A DNA stretch of 64,000 bases from Halapricum desulfuricans (GTDB lineage Archaea > Halobacteriota > Halobacteria > Halobacteriales > Haloarculaceae): assembly GCF_017094505.1 (NCBI RefSeq), contig NZ_CP064787.1:868001-932000 (forward strand). Direction: 5' to 3'. Under the pieces are notes generated by a model. It made no database searches, was not told the DNA's origin, and saw nothing but the letters and a program-made list of their open reading frames with translations. The translations under genes were made by a program, and so were the position numbers. Positions 1 to 9,015 of the stretch are shown piece after piece (the first letter of the stretch is position 1; the number at the start of each line of letters is the position of its first letter).

Positions 1-18
1 AAAGCGAGCGAGAGCAGA

Positions 19-58
19 GAAGTCCCAGCCCGCGAAGCGAAGCGAGCAGGGACTCTTC
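19..58. other. Intergenic hairpin with purine-rich loop
   Basis: Inverted repeat AGTCCC (21-26) / GGGACT (49-54), extendable by GAA/TTC with one bulged C, around a loop rich in GCGAAGCGA. It lies just beyond the 3' end of the MBL-hydrolase gene. The loop vocabulary (AGCGAAGCGAG) recurs in the repeat array at 4152-4335, so it is probably one of the same family of intergenic repeats. A terminator role is possible but no T-run is seen. Confidence 0.4.
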
Positions 59-92
59 CCGTGGGAAAAGCCGCCCAGCAAAGCCCGCACCG

Positions 93-920
93 CTAGAGAT
101 CGATTCGATCGCCGATCTCGATAACCTTGACCTGCTCGGGGTACTCGAAACTCCGGGCGTGGTGGTGCAACACGGCCGGGTCGGCGTTCAGTCCCTTCCA
201 CATGTCCCAGTGTGTCGGCACGAGCGTCTCGAGCTGGAGTTCGTTGGCGGCCTCGATAATCTCGTTTTCGTCGTTGTACCACTTCGTGTACTTGGGGTCG
301 CGGGTCTGCTTGTCGCGGATCATCCCGGCGCTGCCGAACGCCAGCGCAGCCATGTCGATGTCGTATTGCTCCCCGACAGGCTCGAACGCACCCGGTCTGG
401 CGTCGCCACCGTGGACGAACGTCCCCGCCTCGTGTTCGAAGACGTAAGCGACGGGATGGGTCGCGTCGGGATCGTTTGCGGGCTCGACGGTGACCGTCAG
501 CGCTCCCAGTTCGACGGTGTCGCCCTCGCTCACTTCGACGAACTGGTCGTCGCTGATCGCCCACTGGTCGTCCCAGCCGGCCTCGCGAGCGGCGGCGAGG
601 CTATCGTCCGGTCCATAGAACGACGCATCGGAGCTTTCGAGAATCGGGCCGGTCGATTCACCGTGGACGTGATCGGTGTGTTCGTGCGTCGCGAACACGG
701 CGTCGACGGGGCCGACGTCCTCGGGATCGAACGGCACCGGGATCATTCGGACGGTGCGAGGCGGGTCGCCGGTCCCGAGATAGGGGTCGACGAACACCGT
801 CGTGCCGTCGTCGGCCTTCAGGGCGAACCCGTTGCACCCGAGATACCAGATCGCGACGCCCTCGGGGTCGGCGTCCTCGATCGCACGCGGGAGCCAGTCT
901 CCCCAGTCGCTGTGTACCAT
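93..920 (-). CDS. MBL-fold metal-dependent hydrolase (UlaG-like)
   Basis: A 275-residue cytosolic protein of the metallo-beta-lactamase superfamily. The metal-binding motif HEHTDH is at residues 79-84, later ligands are plausibly the His in FVHGGDARP and the C-terminal PTHWDMW, and FVDPYLG near residue 44 is typical of the UlaG-like branch. The family contains lactonases and phosphodiesterases; the substrate cannot be told from sequence. It stands alone, with rfcS downstream of its start in the same orientation but separated by about 115 bp. The ATG at 920 gives the usual length for the family. Confidence 0.85.
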   Translation of the reverse strand: MVHSDWGDWLPRAIEDADPEGVAIWYLGCNGFALKADDGTTVFVDPYLGTGDPPRTVRMIPVPFDPEDVGPVDAVFATHEHTDHVHGESTGPILESSDASFYGPDDSLAAAREAGWDDQWAISDDQFVEVSEGDTVELGALTVTVEPANDPDATHPVAYVFEHEAGTFVHGGDARPGAFEPVGEQYDIDMAALAFGSAGMIRDKQTRDPKYTKWYNDENEIIEAANELQLETLVPTHWDMWKGLNADPAVLHHHARSFEYPEQVKVIEIGDRIDL

Positions 921-1035
921 ATTGTGCGTTGCGCTATCGGGACGGCTAAGCGTTTCGAAGCGGCCGAACCGGACGGTCGGTCCGCCCGATCGTTCGGGTG
1001 GCCAGAGCAGGATCGAAGAGAGCGACGCAGTCGCC

Positions 1036-4000
1036 CTAGTCTTCCAGCGCGAGCGACGCGAGTAGCGCCTCCAGCTGGATGCGCTCGTTCGCGCCCTCGG
1101 TGATCCGGTAGTCGGCCTCGCCGACGCGGTCGAGAATCCGCACGGCCGCCTCGTCGTCGACGTCGAACTCCCAGACTGACCGGTGAATCTGATCGAGAAT
1201 GTCCCCGCCGGCGATGCCCTGATCGGTGAGCAGTCGGTCGAGTTCCGACCGCGCGGCGGTGAAATCGCCGTCCAGCGCCTGCTCGACCATCGCGGTGATC
1301 TCTTCGGGGCGGGCCGTCGAGGTAATCTCGAAGACGGCGTCCTCGTCGACGACGTTGCCGGTGACCGAAGCGGCCTGCAGCCCGTTGATCGCCTTACGCA
1401 TATCGCCGCCGGCCACGTAGATCAGCGCCTCGACGCCGTCGTCAGTGATCTCGATCCCCTCGTCTTCGGCGATTCGGTGGATCTGCTCTTCGATGGCGTC
1501 GTCGCCGAGCGGCGAGAACCGGAAGACGGCACAGCGAGACTGGATGGGGTCGATGATCTGACTGGAGTAGTTACACGAGAGGATGAACCGGACGTTGTTC
1601 GAGAACTGCTCCATCGTCCGGCGGAGCGCTGATTGCGCCTCGGAGGTAAGTGCGTCGGCTTCGTCGAGGAAAATAATCCGATATTCGTATCCTCCGAAAG
1701 AAGTTCGCGCGAAGGACTTGACCCGGTCGCGAATGACGTCGATCCCGCGCTGGTCGGAGGCGTTCAGCTCCAGGAAGTTGTCCTGCCAGTCGTCGCCGTA
1801 CAGCTCGCGGGCGATCGCCATGGCGGAAGTCGTATTGTGAACAACTGTTGGCACTTCCCCAGCGACGTAATTACGACGTGTCGGAACGGTGAGGTCGTAT
1901 ACGTGAATGGGCTCGTCGACGGTTTCAATTTCCGTCACTTCGTCGAAATACAACCTGGCTGTTGCGAGTGTGTCCAGCGTAGCGACTAGTTCGACAGCTT
2001 TTGCAGACAGCATTTCCGAGGCCATCTCGTCGATACGAGTCGCCACTGTTTCGAACCGGGTCAGCGACTTGATCGAGTGGTCGTTGTTCGTCAACAAGTT
2101 CTTGATATCGGTTCCCCGAAGATGCGTTCCGTTGGCGATGGCACTGTACTCGAGATCGAGAGAATCGACGGCGCCCCGGAGCGTCGCTTTTAGTTCGCCA
2201 ATATCTGGATAGTCGTTGGCGTCGAGCTTTTCGAGTAAGTCGAACGCTCGTCCAGCGTATGGGTTCCGGTCTCCAGTCCCGTATTCCGCAAGCCGAGAAG
2301 CACTGATACCAGTTGATTCCGCAACCGCTGACTGGGCAGACCGTTCGGTAAGTGCGTGTCGTGTCTCGGCCCATCGGATCGGCACCGACGACACTTTCTG
2401 GATTGTCGGCCGGACAGCGACCAGCGTCTCTCTCACTTCCTGCGCTGCTTCGAGACGCTCGGAAGCGGCTTCGATGACGTCATCAAGCGCGTGGCGGTAT
2501 CGCTCACGACCCGCCGTTTCAGGGTTCAACGACTTCGGAACTAGCGCCGACTTCGAGAGGTTGAGTTCGTCACAGAGGGTATCGACTGCCGTCTGAACAG
2601 GCATTGTGTCGTGATTTGGATTTCCCTCCTTCGAAGCGTGACGTGTCAGTGCCTCGCGCTTGTAGTCAATCGAGAATCCGACTTCGTCCTCGAACCGAGC
2701 CAGATGGGATGCGCCAGATATCAATAACGTCTCATACTGGCGTTCGGTCCCGCTCCCGTTTGTTGGCGCTTTGTGTTTGGTCTTCCGGCGACTTGGAATC
2801 CCGAAACCCGCGAGCAGGTATGACAACAGCGTAATGAGCCGCCCGTCTTTCTGTGAGAGTTCGATAATACCGTTCTTTGAGACGTGACTTTCGGCATCGA
2901 ATACAGCTCGTAGAAATCGACGCCTCGTCTTCTCGTCAGCTCGAGTCAGACGATTCCCGATAGCACGGTCCGACTCACCTTTTGCCGGAAAGACATCGAA
3001 ACAGGATTCAAGGAACGCGGTCAACGATCGACTATTGATACCAACGTATGGAACGTCTTTCTGCGTTCCTCGTTTTGACTCGATCCCGAATAGGCGTTGC
3101 GCGAGTGATTCAAACCGATCGAGTAATTGCTCGTCAGTGTTGTAGAACTTGATTCGCCCGTCTTCTATTTGCGCTTCACTCACAGCGAGCCCCAGAAATT
3201 CACCGATCTCTGGGGAAACCTCCCAGACTGGTGAAATAGGCGGGGAACGACGACCGTTCGAAGTGGCAACGCGCTGGATTGCGATGATGTGGTCTTGCAG
3301 ACGCGACTGCGTAACGTCGAGGTCACGGAGGTATGAGAGCGAACAGACAGTGCTTTGAGTTTCCAGGGTGTCGGAGTCAATTCGGCGGCGCACTGCTGTC
3401 GCATATTTACGCGTCACGTCAGTACGCGAAGCTATTTCTTTCGGAGTTTGGTCTAATCGTAACCCACGAATAATCTGTTTCTTTTGCCCGACGAACTGCT
3501 CTTCGGGCGGAATATCATGCTCTCGTGCGAACGTTTCAGAGACATGAACGAGAGTGCGGTCCCCATCAAGCGCTTGGAGCCAGTCAAGGTCAGTATCGGT
3601 TTCGGGTAGTGGTGCATGGAGCGGCCGGACGATACGATCTCCGGGTTCGAGATCCGCGGCCGGCTGCCACGAGAGCCCGTCATTGGTGATGACGAGGTAC
3701 CGATGCTCTGGAGTGGTCGTCATCTCTGTCCCATCCCTGCTCGTAATCTGGATCCCCGTTTCGGCGTGATCACTGTACAGGTGAGACACGGGCGAGTACT
3801 CCATCTTCCCACTGTCGGCGAATGATAATACCTGCAGTGAGGAAGGTGCCGGCTCGAAACCATTCGCGTCGCCGACAATATCTTCGATTTGGTATAGGCC
3901 ACTGTTCGTGAGTACCGGTGTGTCACCAGTCACACACTTTCCCGTACCAGCAGGACCTGAAAACAACATGTGGCTCAGGTCGTTTCGGTCGACGTAACTC

Positions 4001-4116
4001 TGCAGTCGTTCGATGATGTCCTCGTGGCCGGCGACCTCTGAGAGAGTCTGGGGACGGTATTTTTCGATCCAGACCTCCTCGCGGCCCGCCCGCGACGCTG
4101 ACTCGCCCTCGCTCAT
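1036..4116 (-). CDS. rfcS: Replication factor C small subunit with intein
   Basis: Clamp-loader small subunit, which with the large subunit loads PCNA onto primed DNA. The 1026-residue precursor is 60 N-extein residues, a 701-residue intein (1834-3936) and 265 C-extein residues, giving a 325-residue mature protein of normal family length. The extein has WIEKYRP at its N-terminus, Walker A GPAGTGK/T split exactly by the intein, Walker B FLDEADAL and the arginine-finger motif QSRC. I chose ATG 4116 (MSEGESASR) over the upstream ATG at 4200, because the extra 28 residues come from the intergenic repeat array at 4152-4335. Splicing must occur for ATP binding to be possible. Confidence 0.95.
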   Translation of the reverse strand: MSEGESASRAGREEVWIEKYRPQTLSEVAGHEDIIERLQSYVDRNDLSHMLFSGPAGTGKCVTGDTPVLTNSGLYQIEDIVGDANGFEPAPSSLQVLSFADSGKMEYSPVSHLYSDHAETGIQITSRDGTEMTTTPEHRYLVITNDGLSWQPAADLEPGDRIVRPLHAPLPETDTDLDWLQALDGDRTLVHVSETFAREHDIPPEEQFVGQKKQIIRGLRLDQTPKEIASRTDVTRKYATAVRRRIDSDTLETQSTVCSLSYLRDLDVTQSRLQDHIIAIQRVATSNGRRSPPISPVWEVSPEIGEFLGLAVSEAQIEDGRIKFYNTDEQLLDRFESLAQRLFGIESKRGTQKDVPYVGINSRSLTAFLESCFDVFPAKGESDRAIGNRLTRADEKTRRRFLRAVFDAESHVSKNGIIELSQKDGRLITLLSYLLAGFGIPSRRKTKHKAPTNGSGTERQYETLLISGASHLARFEDEVGFSIDYKREALTRHASKEGNPNHDTMPVQTAVDTLCDELNLSKSALVPKSLNPETAGRERYRHALDDVIEAASERLEAAQEVRETLVAVRPTIQKVSSVPIRWAETRHALTERSAQSAVAESTGISASRLAEYGTGDRNPYAGRAFDLLEKLDANDYPDIGELKATLRGAVDSLDLEYSAIANGTHLRGTDIKNLLTNNDHSIKSLTRFETVATRIDEMASEMLSAKAVELVATLDTLATARLYFDEVTEIETVDEPIHVYDLTVPTRRNYVAGEVPTVVHNTTSAMAIARELYGDDWQDNFLELNASDQRGIDVIRDRVKSFARTSFGGYEYRIIFLDEADALTSEAQSALRRTMEQFSNNVRFILSCNYSSQIIDPIQSRCAVFRFSPLGDDAIEEQIHRIAEDEGIEITDDGVEALIYVAGGDMRKAINGLQAASVTGNVVDEDAVFEITSTARPEEITAMVEQALDGDFTAARSELDRLLTDQGIAGGDILDQIHRSVWEFDVDDEAAVRILDRVGEADYRITEGANERIQLEALLASLALED
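1834..3936 (-). other. Intein in RfcS P-loop
   Basis: A 701-residue protein-splicing element. It starts with Cys (CVTGDTPVL, block A), has block [12 protein letters not shown], and ends VVHN before a Thr +1 residue (blocks [21 protein letters not shown]). Two LAGLIDADG-like helices are visible, [10 protein letters not shown] and [12 protein letters not shown]. The first lacks the canonical catalytic Asp position (SE instead of GD), so homing activity may be weakened. A helix-turn-helix-like stretch ([20 protein letters not shown]) lies between block B and the endonuclease. The coding sequence is less GC-rich than the exteins, consistent with separate acquisition. Boundaries were set by the Walker A motif reading across. 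Confidence 0.93.
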
Positions 4117-4151
4117 GGTCGTGGTGTGGCCCCGGTCGGTGATAAACCCCG

Positions 4152-4335
4152 CGAGGTTCTGACCAAAGGGAAGAACCTCGGACCGAGCGAGCGGTGACAA
4201 CGGAGCCGTGAGCCGCGAGGACGAGCGAAGCGAGTCCTCGAAGTGAAGCGAGCGGTGACAACGGAGCCGTGAGCCGCGAGGTTCTGACCGAAGGGAAGAA
4301 CCTCGAAGTGAAGCGAGCGGGGAGAGACGACCCGC
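4152..4335. repeat. Modular hairpin repeat array
   Basis: Alternating hairpins and a ~36-nt linker. Hairpins are CGAGGTTCT/AGAACCTCG at 4152-4180 and again at 4277-4305, and CGAGGAC/GTCCTCG at 4216-4240. The linkers share AGCGAGCGGTGACAACGG and GAGCCGTGAGCCG; a decayed third linker and partial hairpin follow to about 4335. The array separates divergently transcribed rfcS and samp2 and probably holds or abuts both promoters. Hairpin arms differ between units while linkers are conserved. Confidence 0.7.
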
Positions 4336-4405
4336 GAGCCGCGAGGACGACCACGGGGAGTAGCGAGAACGCTACGCTCATGTGGGCTGGCACGAATCCA
4401 CACGT

Positions 4406-4606
4406 ATGCGCGTCACCGTCGACGTCGTCGGCGAGGATACCCACGAGGTCGAACTCGAGGCGGACGGCACCTACGCGGATCTGCTGGAGCCGCTCGAATA
4501 CAGCCGCCACGAGGTCTCGATCGTCGTCGACGGCCAGCCGGTACCCGAAGACCAGCCCGTCGAGGTCGATCGCGTGCAGGTCCTCAGACTCGTTCAGGGT
4601 GGCTAG
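4406..4606 (+). CDS. samp2: Ubiquitin-like small archaeal modifier protein SAMP2
   Basis: A 66-residue beta-grasp protein ending in Gly-Gly (VLRLVQGG). After adenylation by the E1-like UbaA the C-terminus forms isopeptide bonds to target lysines, and SAMP2 also donates sulfur for tRNA wobble-uridine thiolation. Length, the start MRVTVDVVGE, the central VDGQPVPEDQPVEVDRV and the GG tail match Haloferax SAMP2 as I remember it closely. ATG 4406 is chosen over the upstream in-frame ATG 4382 because it gives the exact family length. The GNAT gene follows after one base, suggesting co-transcription. Confidence 0.93.
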   Translation: MRVTVDVVGEDTHEVELEADGTYADLLEPLEYSRHEVSIVVDGQPVPEDQPVEVDRVQVLRLVQGG

Positions 4607-4607
4607 G

Positions 4608-4988
4608 ATGGTCCGTGTGCGACAGGCGGAACCGACCGAATTCGAGCCCGCCACGGCGATTCTCGACGCCGCCGTCCTCGAAACCGACCCCGGACTGGTT
4701 CGACAGCGCATCGACAACGACCGGATGCTCGTCGCCGTCGACGACGGGCGAATCGTCGGTTCCGTCGTCGCACAGTCGATCGATCAGGGGGTCCGAATCG
4801 ACGCGATCGCGGTACGCAAGCGCCGCCAGGGGCAGGGCATCGGGACGATGCTTGTCGAGACGCTGCTCGAGCGCCACGGACGCGTCGTCGCCGAATTCGA
4901 CGAGCGGGCGCGGCCGTTCTACGAGGCACTCGGATTCGAAATTCAGGAGCAGCAATCGGGACGGTATCGCGGCGTCCGGACGATCTAG
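4608..4988 (+). CDS. GNAT-family N-acetyltransferase
   Basis: A 126-residue single GNAT domain. The acetyl-CoA-binding motif A is seen as IAVRKRRQGQGIGTMLVETLLE (R/Q-x-x-G-x-G/A pattern: RRQGQGIG) at about residues 68-90, followed by FYEALGFE, the typical beta-6/alpha-4 end. The start ATG 4608 follows the samp2 stop by one base, so translation is probably coupled. The stop overlaps the convergent phosphomutase stop in a CTAG palindrome. Acceptor substrate unknown; protein or small-amine acetylation are both possible. Confidence 0.85.
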   Translation: MVRVRQAEPTEFEPATAILDAAVLETDPGLVRQRIDNDRMLVAVDDGRIVGSVVAQSIDQGVRIDAIAVRKRRQGQGIGTMLVETLLERHGRVVAEFDERARPFYEALGFEIQEQQSGRYRGVRTI

Positions 4989-6361
4989 ACGAGCGGTTCG
5001 ACCAGATCGCGGCCGGCATCGAGCAGCGCTTCGACGCGTTCGGGACTGTCGGCTTCGGCGTAGACCCGGAGCTTGGGCTCGGTGCCGCTGGGACGGACCA
5101 GCACCCAGGTGTCGTCTTCGAAGGTGATCTTGAACCCGTCGACGGTGTTCACGCTTGCGACCGCTGCACCCGCGAGTTCGTCGGGGAGCGCACCGTCGAG
5201 TGCTTCGAGGACGCCGTCCTTTCGCGCGTCGGGACAGGCGACGCTGATGCGGTCCTGGAAGACGTGGCCGTGCTCGTCGTGAATCGCGGCGATCCGGTCG
5301 TCGATCGGCCGTTCGGCCTCGGCGGCGGCGGCAAGCAGCGCGATCAGGACGCCGTCCTTGTTGCGCAGATGGCTCGTGATGCCGAACCCACCGGACTCCT
5401 CGCCGCCCATGAGCGCGTCGTGATCCTCCATCGCCTGGGCGACCCACTTGAACCCGACCGCGGTCTCGAAGACCGCTTCGCCGTGTTCGCGGGCGACCTT
5501 GTCGACGATGCTCGACGTCGAGACCGTCCGAACGGCGGGCCCGGACCCGTCTTCGAGGAGATATTCGTAGAGGACGGCGTACTGGAGGCTCGGATCGAGG
5601 AACCCTTCCTCGGGCGTGACGACGCTGATCCGGTCGGCGTCGCCGTCGTTTGCGATCCCCAGATCGGCCTCGCCCTCGGTGACTGTTTCGATGAGGTCGT
5701 GCAGGCGGTCGGCCTCCGGTTCCGGCGGCGTGCCGCCGAACTCCGGATCGCGCTCACACCGGAGTTCGATCACGTCCGCGCCGGCCCGCTCCAGCAGATC
5801 CCCGGTCACGTCCCGGCCGCTGCCGTGCATGGCGTCGTAGGCGACGGTCAACCCCGAGAGGTCGGTATCGACGAACGACAGGGCGTGTTCGAGGTACGGC
5901 TCGACGAAGTCGGTCTCGGAGACCGAGCCGTGATCCAGTCCCGGGACGGTATCAGGCTCGGCGAGCAGTTCCTCGAGTCGGTCGGTCACTTCGGGGAGCG
6001 CCGGCGCGCCCCCTTCGGGGATGAACTTCACGCCGTTGTAGTTCGGCGGGTTGTGACTGGCCGTGACCATCAGCGCGCCTGCCAGATCGCGGTCGCGGAC
6101 AGCCCAGCCGACCACGGGCGTCGGGCAATCTCGCTCGCTCAGCAGGACCTCGATCCCGTTGCCGGCCAGCGTTCGCGCGAGGTCCTCGGCGAATCCACGC
6201 GAACTGTCCCGCGCGTCGTAGCCGACCGCGACGGGACCGTCCCCGTCCAGATACGTCGCGACAGCCTGACCGACCATCCGAACGCGCGGCGTCGTGAACA
6301 CGTCGAGCGTCGCTCGCCAGCCGTCGGTACCGAACTCGATAGCGTCAGCGTCGGTTCCCAT
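4985..6361 (-). CDS. Phosphohexomutase (PMM/PGM/GlmM superfamily)
   Basis: A 458-residue cytosolic enzyme interconverting hexose 6- and 1-phosphates (glucosamine, mannose or glucose). The catalytic phosphoserine loop TASHNPP is at residues 100-106 (Ser102), the Mg-binding NDGDADR is in the middle, the sugar-binding GGEESGG follows, and the phosphate-binding RPSGTEPKLRVY is at the C-terminus. This is the complete set for an active enzyme. ATG 6361 (MGTDADAIEFGTDGW) is preferred over ATG 6388. Which sugar is used cannot be decided. In archaea such enzymes feed nucleotide-sugar synthesis for S-layer glycosylation. Confidence 0.92.
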   Translation of the reverse strand: MGTDADAIEFGTDGWRATLDVFTTPRVRMVGQAVATYLDGDGPVAVGYDARDSSRGFAEDLARTLAGNGIEVLLSERDCPTPVVGWAVRDRDLAGALMVTASHNPPNYNGVKFIPEGGAPALPEVTDRLEELLAEPDTVPGLDHGSVSETDFVEPYLEHALSFVDTDLSGLTVAYDAMHGSGRDVTGDLLERAGADVIELRCERDPEFGGTPPEPEADRLHDLIETVTEGEADLGIANDGDADRISVVTPEEGFLDPSLQYAVLYEYLLEDGSGPAVRTVSTSSIVDKVAREHGEAVFETAVGFKWVAQAMEDHDALMGGEESGGFGITSHLRNKDGVLIALLAAAAEAERPIDDRIAAIHDEHGHVFQDRISVACPDARKDGVLEALDGALPDELAGAAVASVNTVDGFKITFEDDTWVLVRPSGTEPKLRVYAEADSPERVEALLDAGRDLVEPLV

Positions 6362-6431
6362 ACCTCGGGGTCGGCCCTCCGCGAGCAAAAAGATGCATCA
6401 TCGCCGGTCGCCGACGGTCCGTCGAGACCGA

Positions 6432-7046
6432 TCACGGGTCGTAGGTGACGACCGACGCGGCGTCCCGGGCGAACGCCTCCGCGTCGGCGTCGAACGAATC
6501 GGCATACCGGACGACTAACAGCAGCACTGTCTCGGGATTCACGAGCCGGTAACCCTCGGTCCGGTCGAGCAGCCCGACCGTTTCGAGTTCACTCGCGTAC
6601 TTGCTGACCGTGGGTCGGGAGACGCCGACCGCTTCTGCGAGGTCGCCGCCCGTCGCTTCGGGCTCTTCAAGGAGTGCGATCAGCATGCCGCGGACCGTGT
6701 CCCGGCGGAGATACGACAGCGCGGTCTTCTCGAAGTCGCCGAACCGGCCCGCGGGGAAGAATCGCCGGTAGTCGCCGTCCTCGTGGCTCTCGATCGCTCC
6801 GGACTCGAGCAGTTGCCGGAGGTGATGCTGCGTTTCGCCGGTTCCCAGCTGCAAATCGTCGCGGAGCTTCGAGAAGTGAGCACCGGGCGTCGCTTCGAGA
6901 TAGCCGACGATCGCGTCACGGGTGTCCGAGTCGCCAGTCGCAGCGTCGGCCCCACCCGCGAAGCGAGCGATCGACCCGGCGGTCCCGAGTGCCGCGAACC
7001 GCCGGAGCGTCGCCCGCTTGCTCTCGTCTACCCCCTCGTCGCTCAT
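6432..7046 (-). CDS. Two-domain winged-helix regulator with Tat-like N-terminus
   Basis: A 204-residue protein with two winged helix-turn-helix domains. The first, about residues 42-95, is TRDAIVGYLEATPGAHFSKL...GETQHHLRQL; the second, about 115-170, is LSYLRRDTVRGML...LAEAVGVSRPTVSKYASEL. It looks like a haloarchaeal transcription regulator. The N-terminal KRATLRRFAALGTAGS stretch with twin Arg and a following Ala-rich patch resembles a Tat signal, odd for a DNA-binding protein; it may be a vestigial membrane-proximal segment. It is transcribed alone toward the phosphomutase. Confidence 0.8.
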   Translation of the reverse strand: MSDEGVDESKRATLRRFAALGTAGSIARFAGGADAATGDSDTRDAIVGYLEATPGAHFSKLRDDLQLGTGETQHHLRQLLESGAIESHEDGDYRRFFPAGRFGDFEKTALSYLRRDTVRGMLIALLEEPEATGGDLAEAVGVSRPTVSKYASELETVGLLDRTEGYRLVNPETVLLLVVRYADSFDADAEAFARDAASVVTYDP

Positions 7047-7112
7047 CGTACATCGGTAGGCGATCCACGAGTGAAATAACTTCCCCTACATGCCGTTACA
7101 GGCGAACTCGAC

Positions 7113-7688
7113 CTAGCTGGTGTCGTATTTGTAGGTGGCCTCGTCGGGGTCGATCCCGAAGTCCTCTGGCGATTCGGTCGGTTCGTCGTCTTCCTCCGCG
7201 TCGGCCGTCTTGAACGCCTCGCGGCGGCCGGCCGGAACTTGAAAGTCCTCGACGCGCAGGCGTGTGGGGACGGCGTCGGGCTGGACCCCCTCGCGTTTCT
7301 CGGTCAGCCGATCGCGGAGTTTCTCCGGGAGGGCGCTCTCGTCGATCGCTTCGAAGCCGAACTGGGCCAGATACTCCGGCTGGTCGGTCAGCGAGTAGAC
7401 GACCTCGAAGTCCTGATCGCTCGCTTTCTGGACGAGTCGCTCGACGACGTGCGCGCCGACACCCTGGCCGCGCCACGCTTCGAGGACGCCGATGCTCGTG
7501 AGTTCACAGACGGTCTCCTCGTCGGTCTTGTGGATCCGGATCCGACCGAAGCCGGCCTTCTCGTTGGTCTCCTCGTCGATAGCGATGACGTAATCGCGCG
7601 ACCGGAAGGCCGTCTCGTCCAGGCCCATTTCTTCGATCCGATCCAGCAACCAGACCTCCTCGCGGTTCTTGGCGTCCCGGACGTACAT
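7113..7688 (-). CDS. GNAT-family N-acetyltransferase
   Basis: A 191-residue protein with a central GNAT fold: ELTSIGVLEAWRGQGVGAHVVERLVQKA carries the R/Q-G-x-G-V-G CoA-binding motif, and YLAQFGFEAID is the closing motif. The C-terminal ~60 residues are an acidic extension (AEEDDEPTESPEDFG). ATG 7688 (MYVRDAKNREEVW) is used because the 22 residues added by the upstream ATG 7754 are not GNAT-like. Substrate unknown. A TATA-like run (ATATATCC on the plus strand) overlaps the start region. Confidence 0.85.
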   Translation of the reverse strand: MYVRDAKNREEVWLLDRIEEMGLDETAFRSRDYVIAIDEETNEKAGFGRIRIHKTDEETVCELTSIGVLEAWRGQGVGAHVVERLVQKASDQDFEVVYSLTDQPEYLAQFGFEAIDESALPEKLRDRLTEKREGVQPDAVPTRLRVEDFQVPAGRREAFKTADAEEDDEPTESPEDFGIDPDEATYKYDTS

Positions 7689-7809
7689 ATATCCCCCTAC
7701 GCTACCGCCCGACAAAAAGTGTCGCATATCGGTGGTCGGCGCGGCCGATCGCATTCAGGCGCGACACGCCGGTGAGAGATGCGATAGCACATTCCAGTCC
7801 GCGAGAAAC

Positions 7810-7814
7810 TTATA
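7810..7814 (+). promoter_or_regulatory. TATA box for leaderless membrane-hydrolase gene
   Basis: TTATA centred 26 nt upstream of ATG 7838, preceded by GAAAC, a BRE-like purine run. The distance is that expected of a haloarchaeal leaderless transcript. Confidence 0.6.
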
Positions 7815-7837
7815 CGGCCAGTCCTCGTACTGACTCC

Positions 7838-8926
7838 ATGTTCGTCGGGCACGCGTTGCTGGCGTTCGCTCTCGCGGTGCTGATCGCGGACTGGCGAGGC
7901 TGGCCCGCTCGGCGCGCGCTCGCGCTCGGCTTCGTCGCGGGCGGGTTCGCCGCGATCCCCGACGTCGATATGATCTACACAGCGGTGGCGCTTGATCTGA
8001 GTCGGCTAAGCGTCGAGACGCTGACTCGACCGAGCGTGTTCTGGGACGCCAGCCGCGGGGTCCACCGCTCGATCACGCATTCGCTCCCAATCGCGCTCGC
8101 GGCCGGTCCGGCCTTCGGCGCGTGGGCGGCCGGGACGAGTACGTCCCGCCGATGGCTCGCCGTCCGGGGGATCGCCGGAGCGTTCCTCTCGGCGCTCGTC
8201 TGGGTGGCCTGGACCTACAGCGGGCCGGCCGGCGCGGTCGTCGTCGGGACGTTCGTCGCGGCGGGACTGATCGTCGCCCGACTCGCCCGTACGCGCACCG
8301 ACCTGTCCGGCTCGACGATCGCGCTCGCCGCGACTGCCGGCCTGCTGTCACACCCCTGGGGGGATCTCGTGACCGGTGATCCGCCCCGGCTGCTCTATCC
8401 GCTCGACGTTCAGGTCTTCGAGGAAATCGTCCTGTTGCACGCCGACCCGACGATCCACCTGCTCGGTGCGTTCGCACTCGAGTTGGGCGTCGTCTGGCTC
8501 GCAGCTGTCGCGGTCGCCCGCCTCGCCGGTCGGTCGCCAACGATGCTGCTCGACTCCCGGGCCGTGACTGGTGTCGTCTACGGCGTCGCAGCGGTCGTGC
8601 TCGCGCCCCCGACGCTGGACGTATCCTATCACTTCGTGTTCACGATCCTCGGGGTCGGCGCGGCCACTGGCGCGCTGGCGGCGTTCCCGAACGCCCGCTC
8701 CGCGCTGACGCGTCGGCTCCGGCAACCCCCGATCACGCGCTGGAGCCCCCTCCGTTACGTCCGCCTCTCGTGGGTCAGCCCGCCGCGGCTCTACATCCCC
8801 TCGATCGATCTCGACCGGTTCCTCCAGCGGTATCCGTCGCCGTTCGAGGCTGCCTTCGTCGCTCTCGGCTGCGTTACTGTCGCCCTCGGCAGTTACGCTC
8901 TCGTTTACGTGTTCTTCGTCGCGTGA
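7838..8926 (+). CDS. Membrane-bound metal-dependent hydrolase (YdjM/DUF457-like)
   Basis: A 362-residue integral membrane protein. MFVGHALLAFALAVL begins a first membrane segment containing the conserved His. IPDVDM (about residue 45) and SRGVHRSITHSLPI (about 80-93) form the metal-binding Asp/His set of the YdjM-type family. Several further hydrophobic segments follow, then a C-terminal region ending in a membrane segment. The biochemical activity of this family is not firmly known. The start was fixed by the TATA box at 7810-7814. A related shorter protein is encoded at 43151-43636. Confidence 0.82.
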   Translation: MFVGHALLAFALAVLIADWRGWPARRALALGFVAGGFAAIPDVDMIYTAVALDLSRLSVETLTRPSVFWDASRGVHRSITHSLPIALAAGPAFGAWAAGTSTSRRWLAVRGIAGAFLSALVWVAWTYSGPAGAVVVGTFVAAGLIVARLARTRTDLSGSTIALAATAGLLSHPWGDLVTGDPPRLLYPLDVQVFEEIVLLHADPTIHLLGAFALELGVVWLAAVAVARLAGRSPTMLLDSRAVTGVVYGVAAVVLAPPTLDVSYHFVFTILGVGAATGALAAFPNARSALTRRLRQPPITRWSPLRYVRLSWVSPPRLYIPSIDLDRFLQRYPSPFEAAFVALGCVTVALGSYALVYVFFVA

Positions 8927-9015
8927 CTTTCGGCGGATCGATACGGCATGAATCGGGTTGCCGCGGCCACGGTCACGGGCGGAACCGATTTGGTGCTCTC
9001 GCCGATAGACCGGGC

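Noticed and set aside
159-1103. Long plus-strand frame over the MBL-hydrolase gene
   Set aside because: Antisense shadow of a clear gene in high-GC DNA; Arg/Val-rich and without family motifs.
3923-4717. 264-residue minus-strand frame across the hairpin array
   Set aside because: It reads through repeats and antisense to samp2, with Ser/Arg-rich composition; no plausible product.
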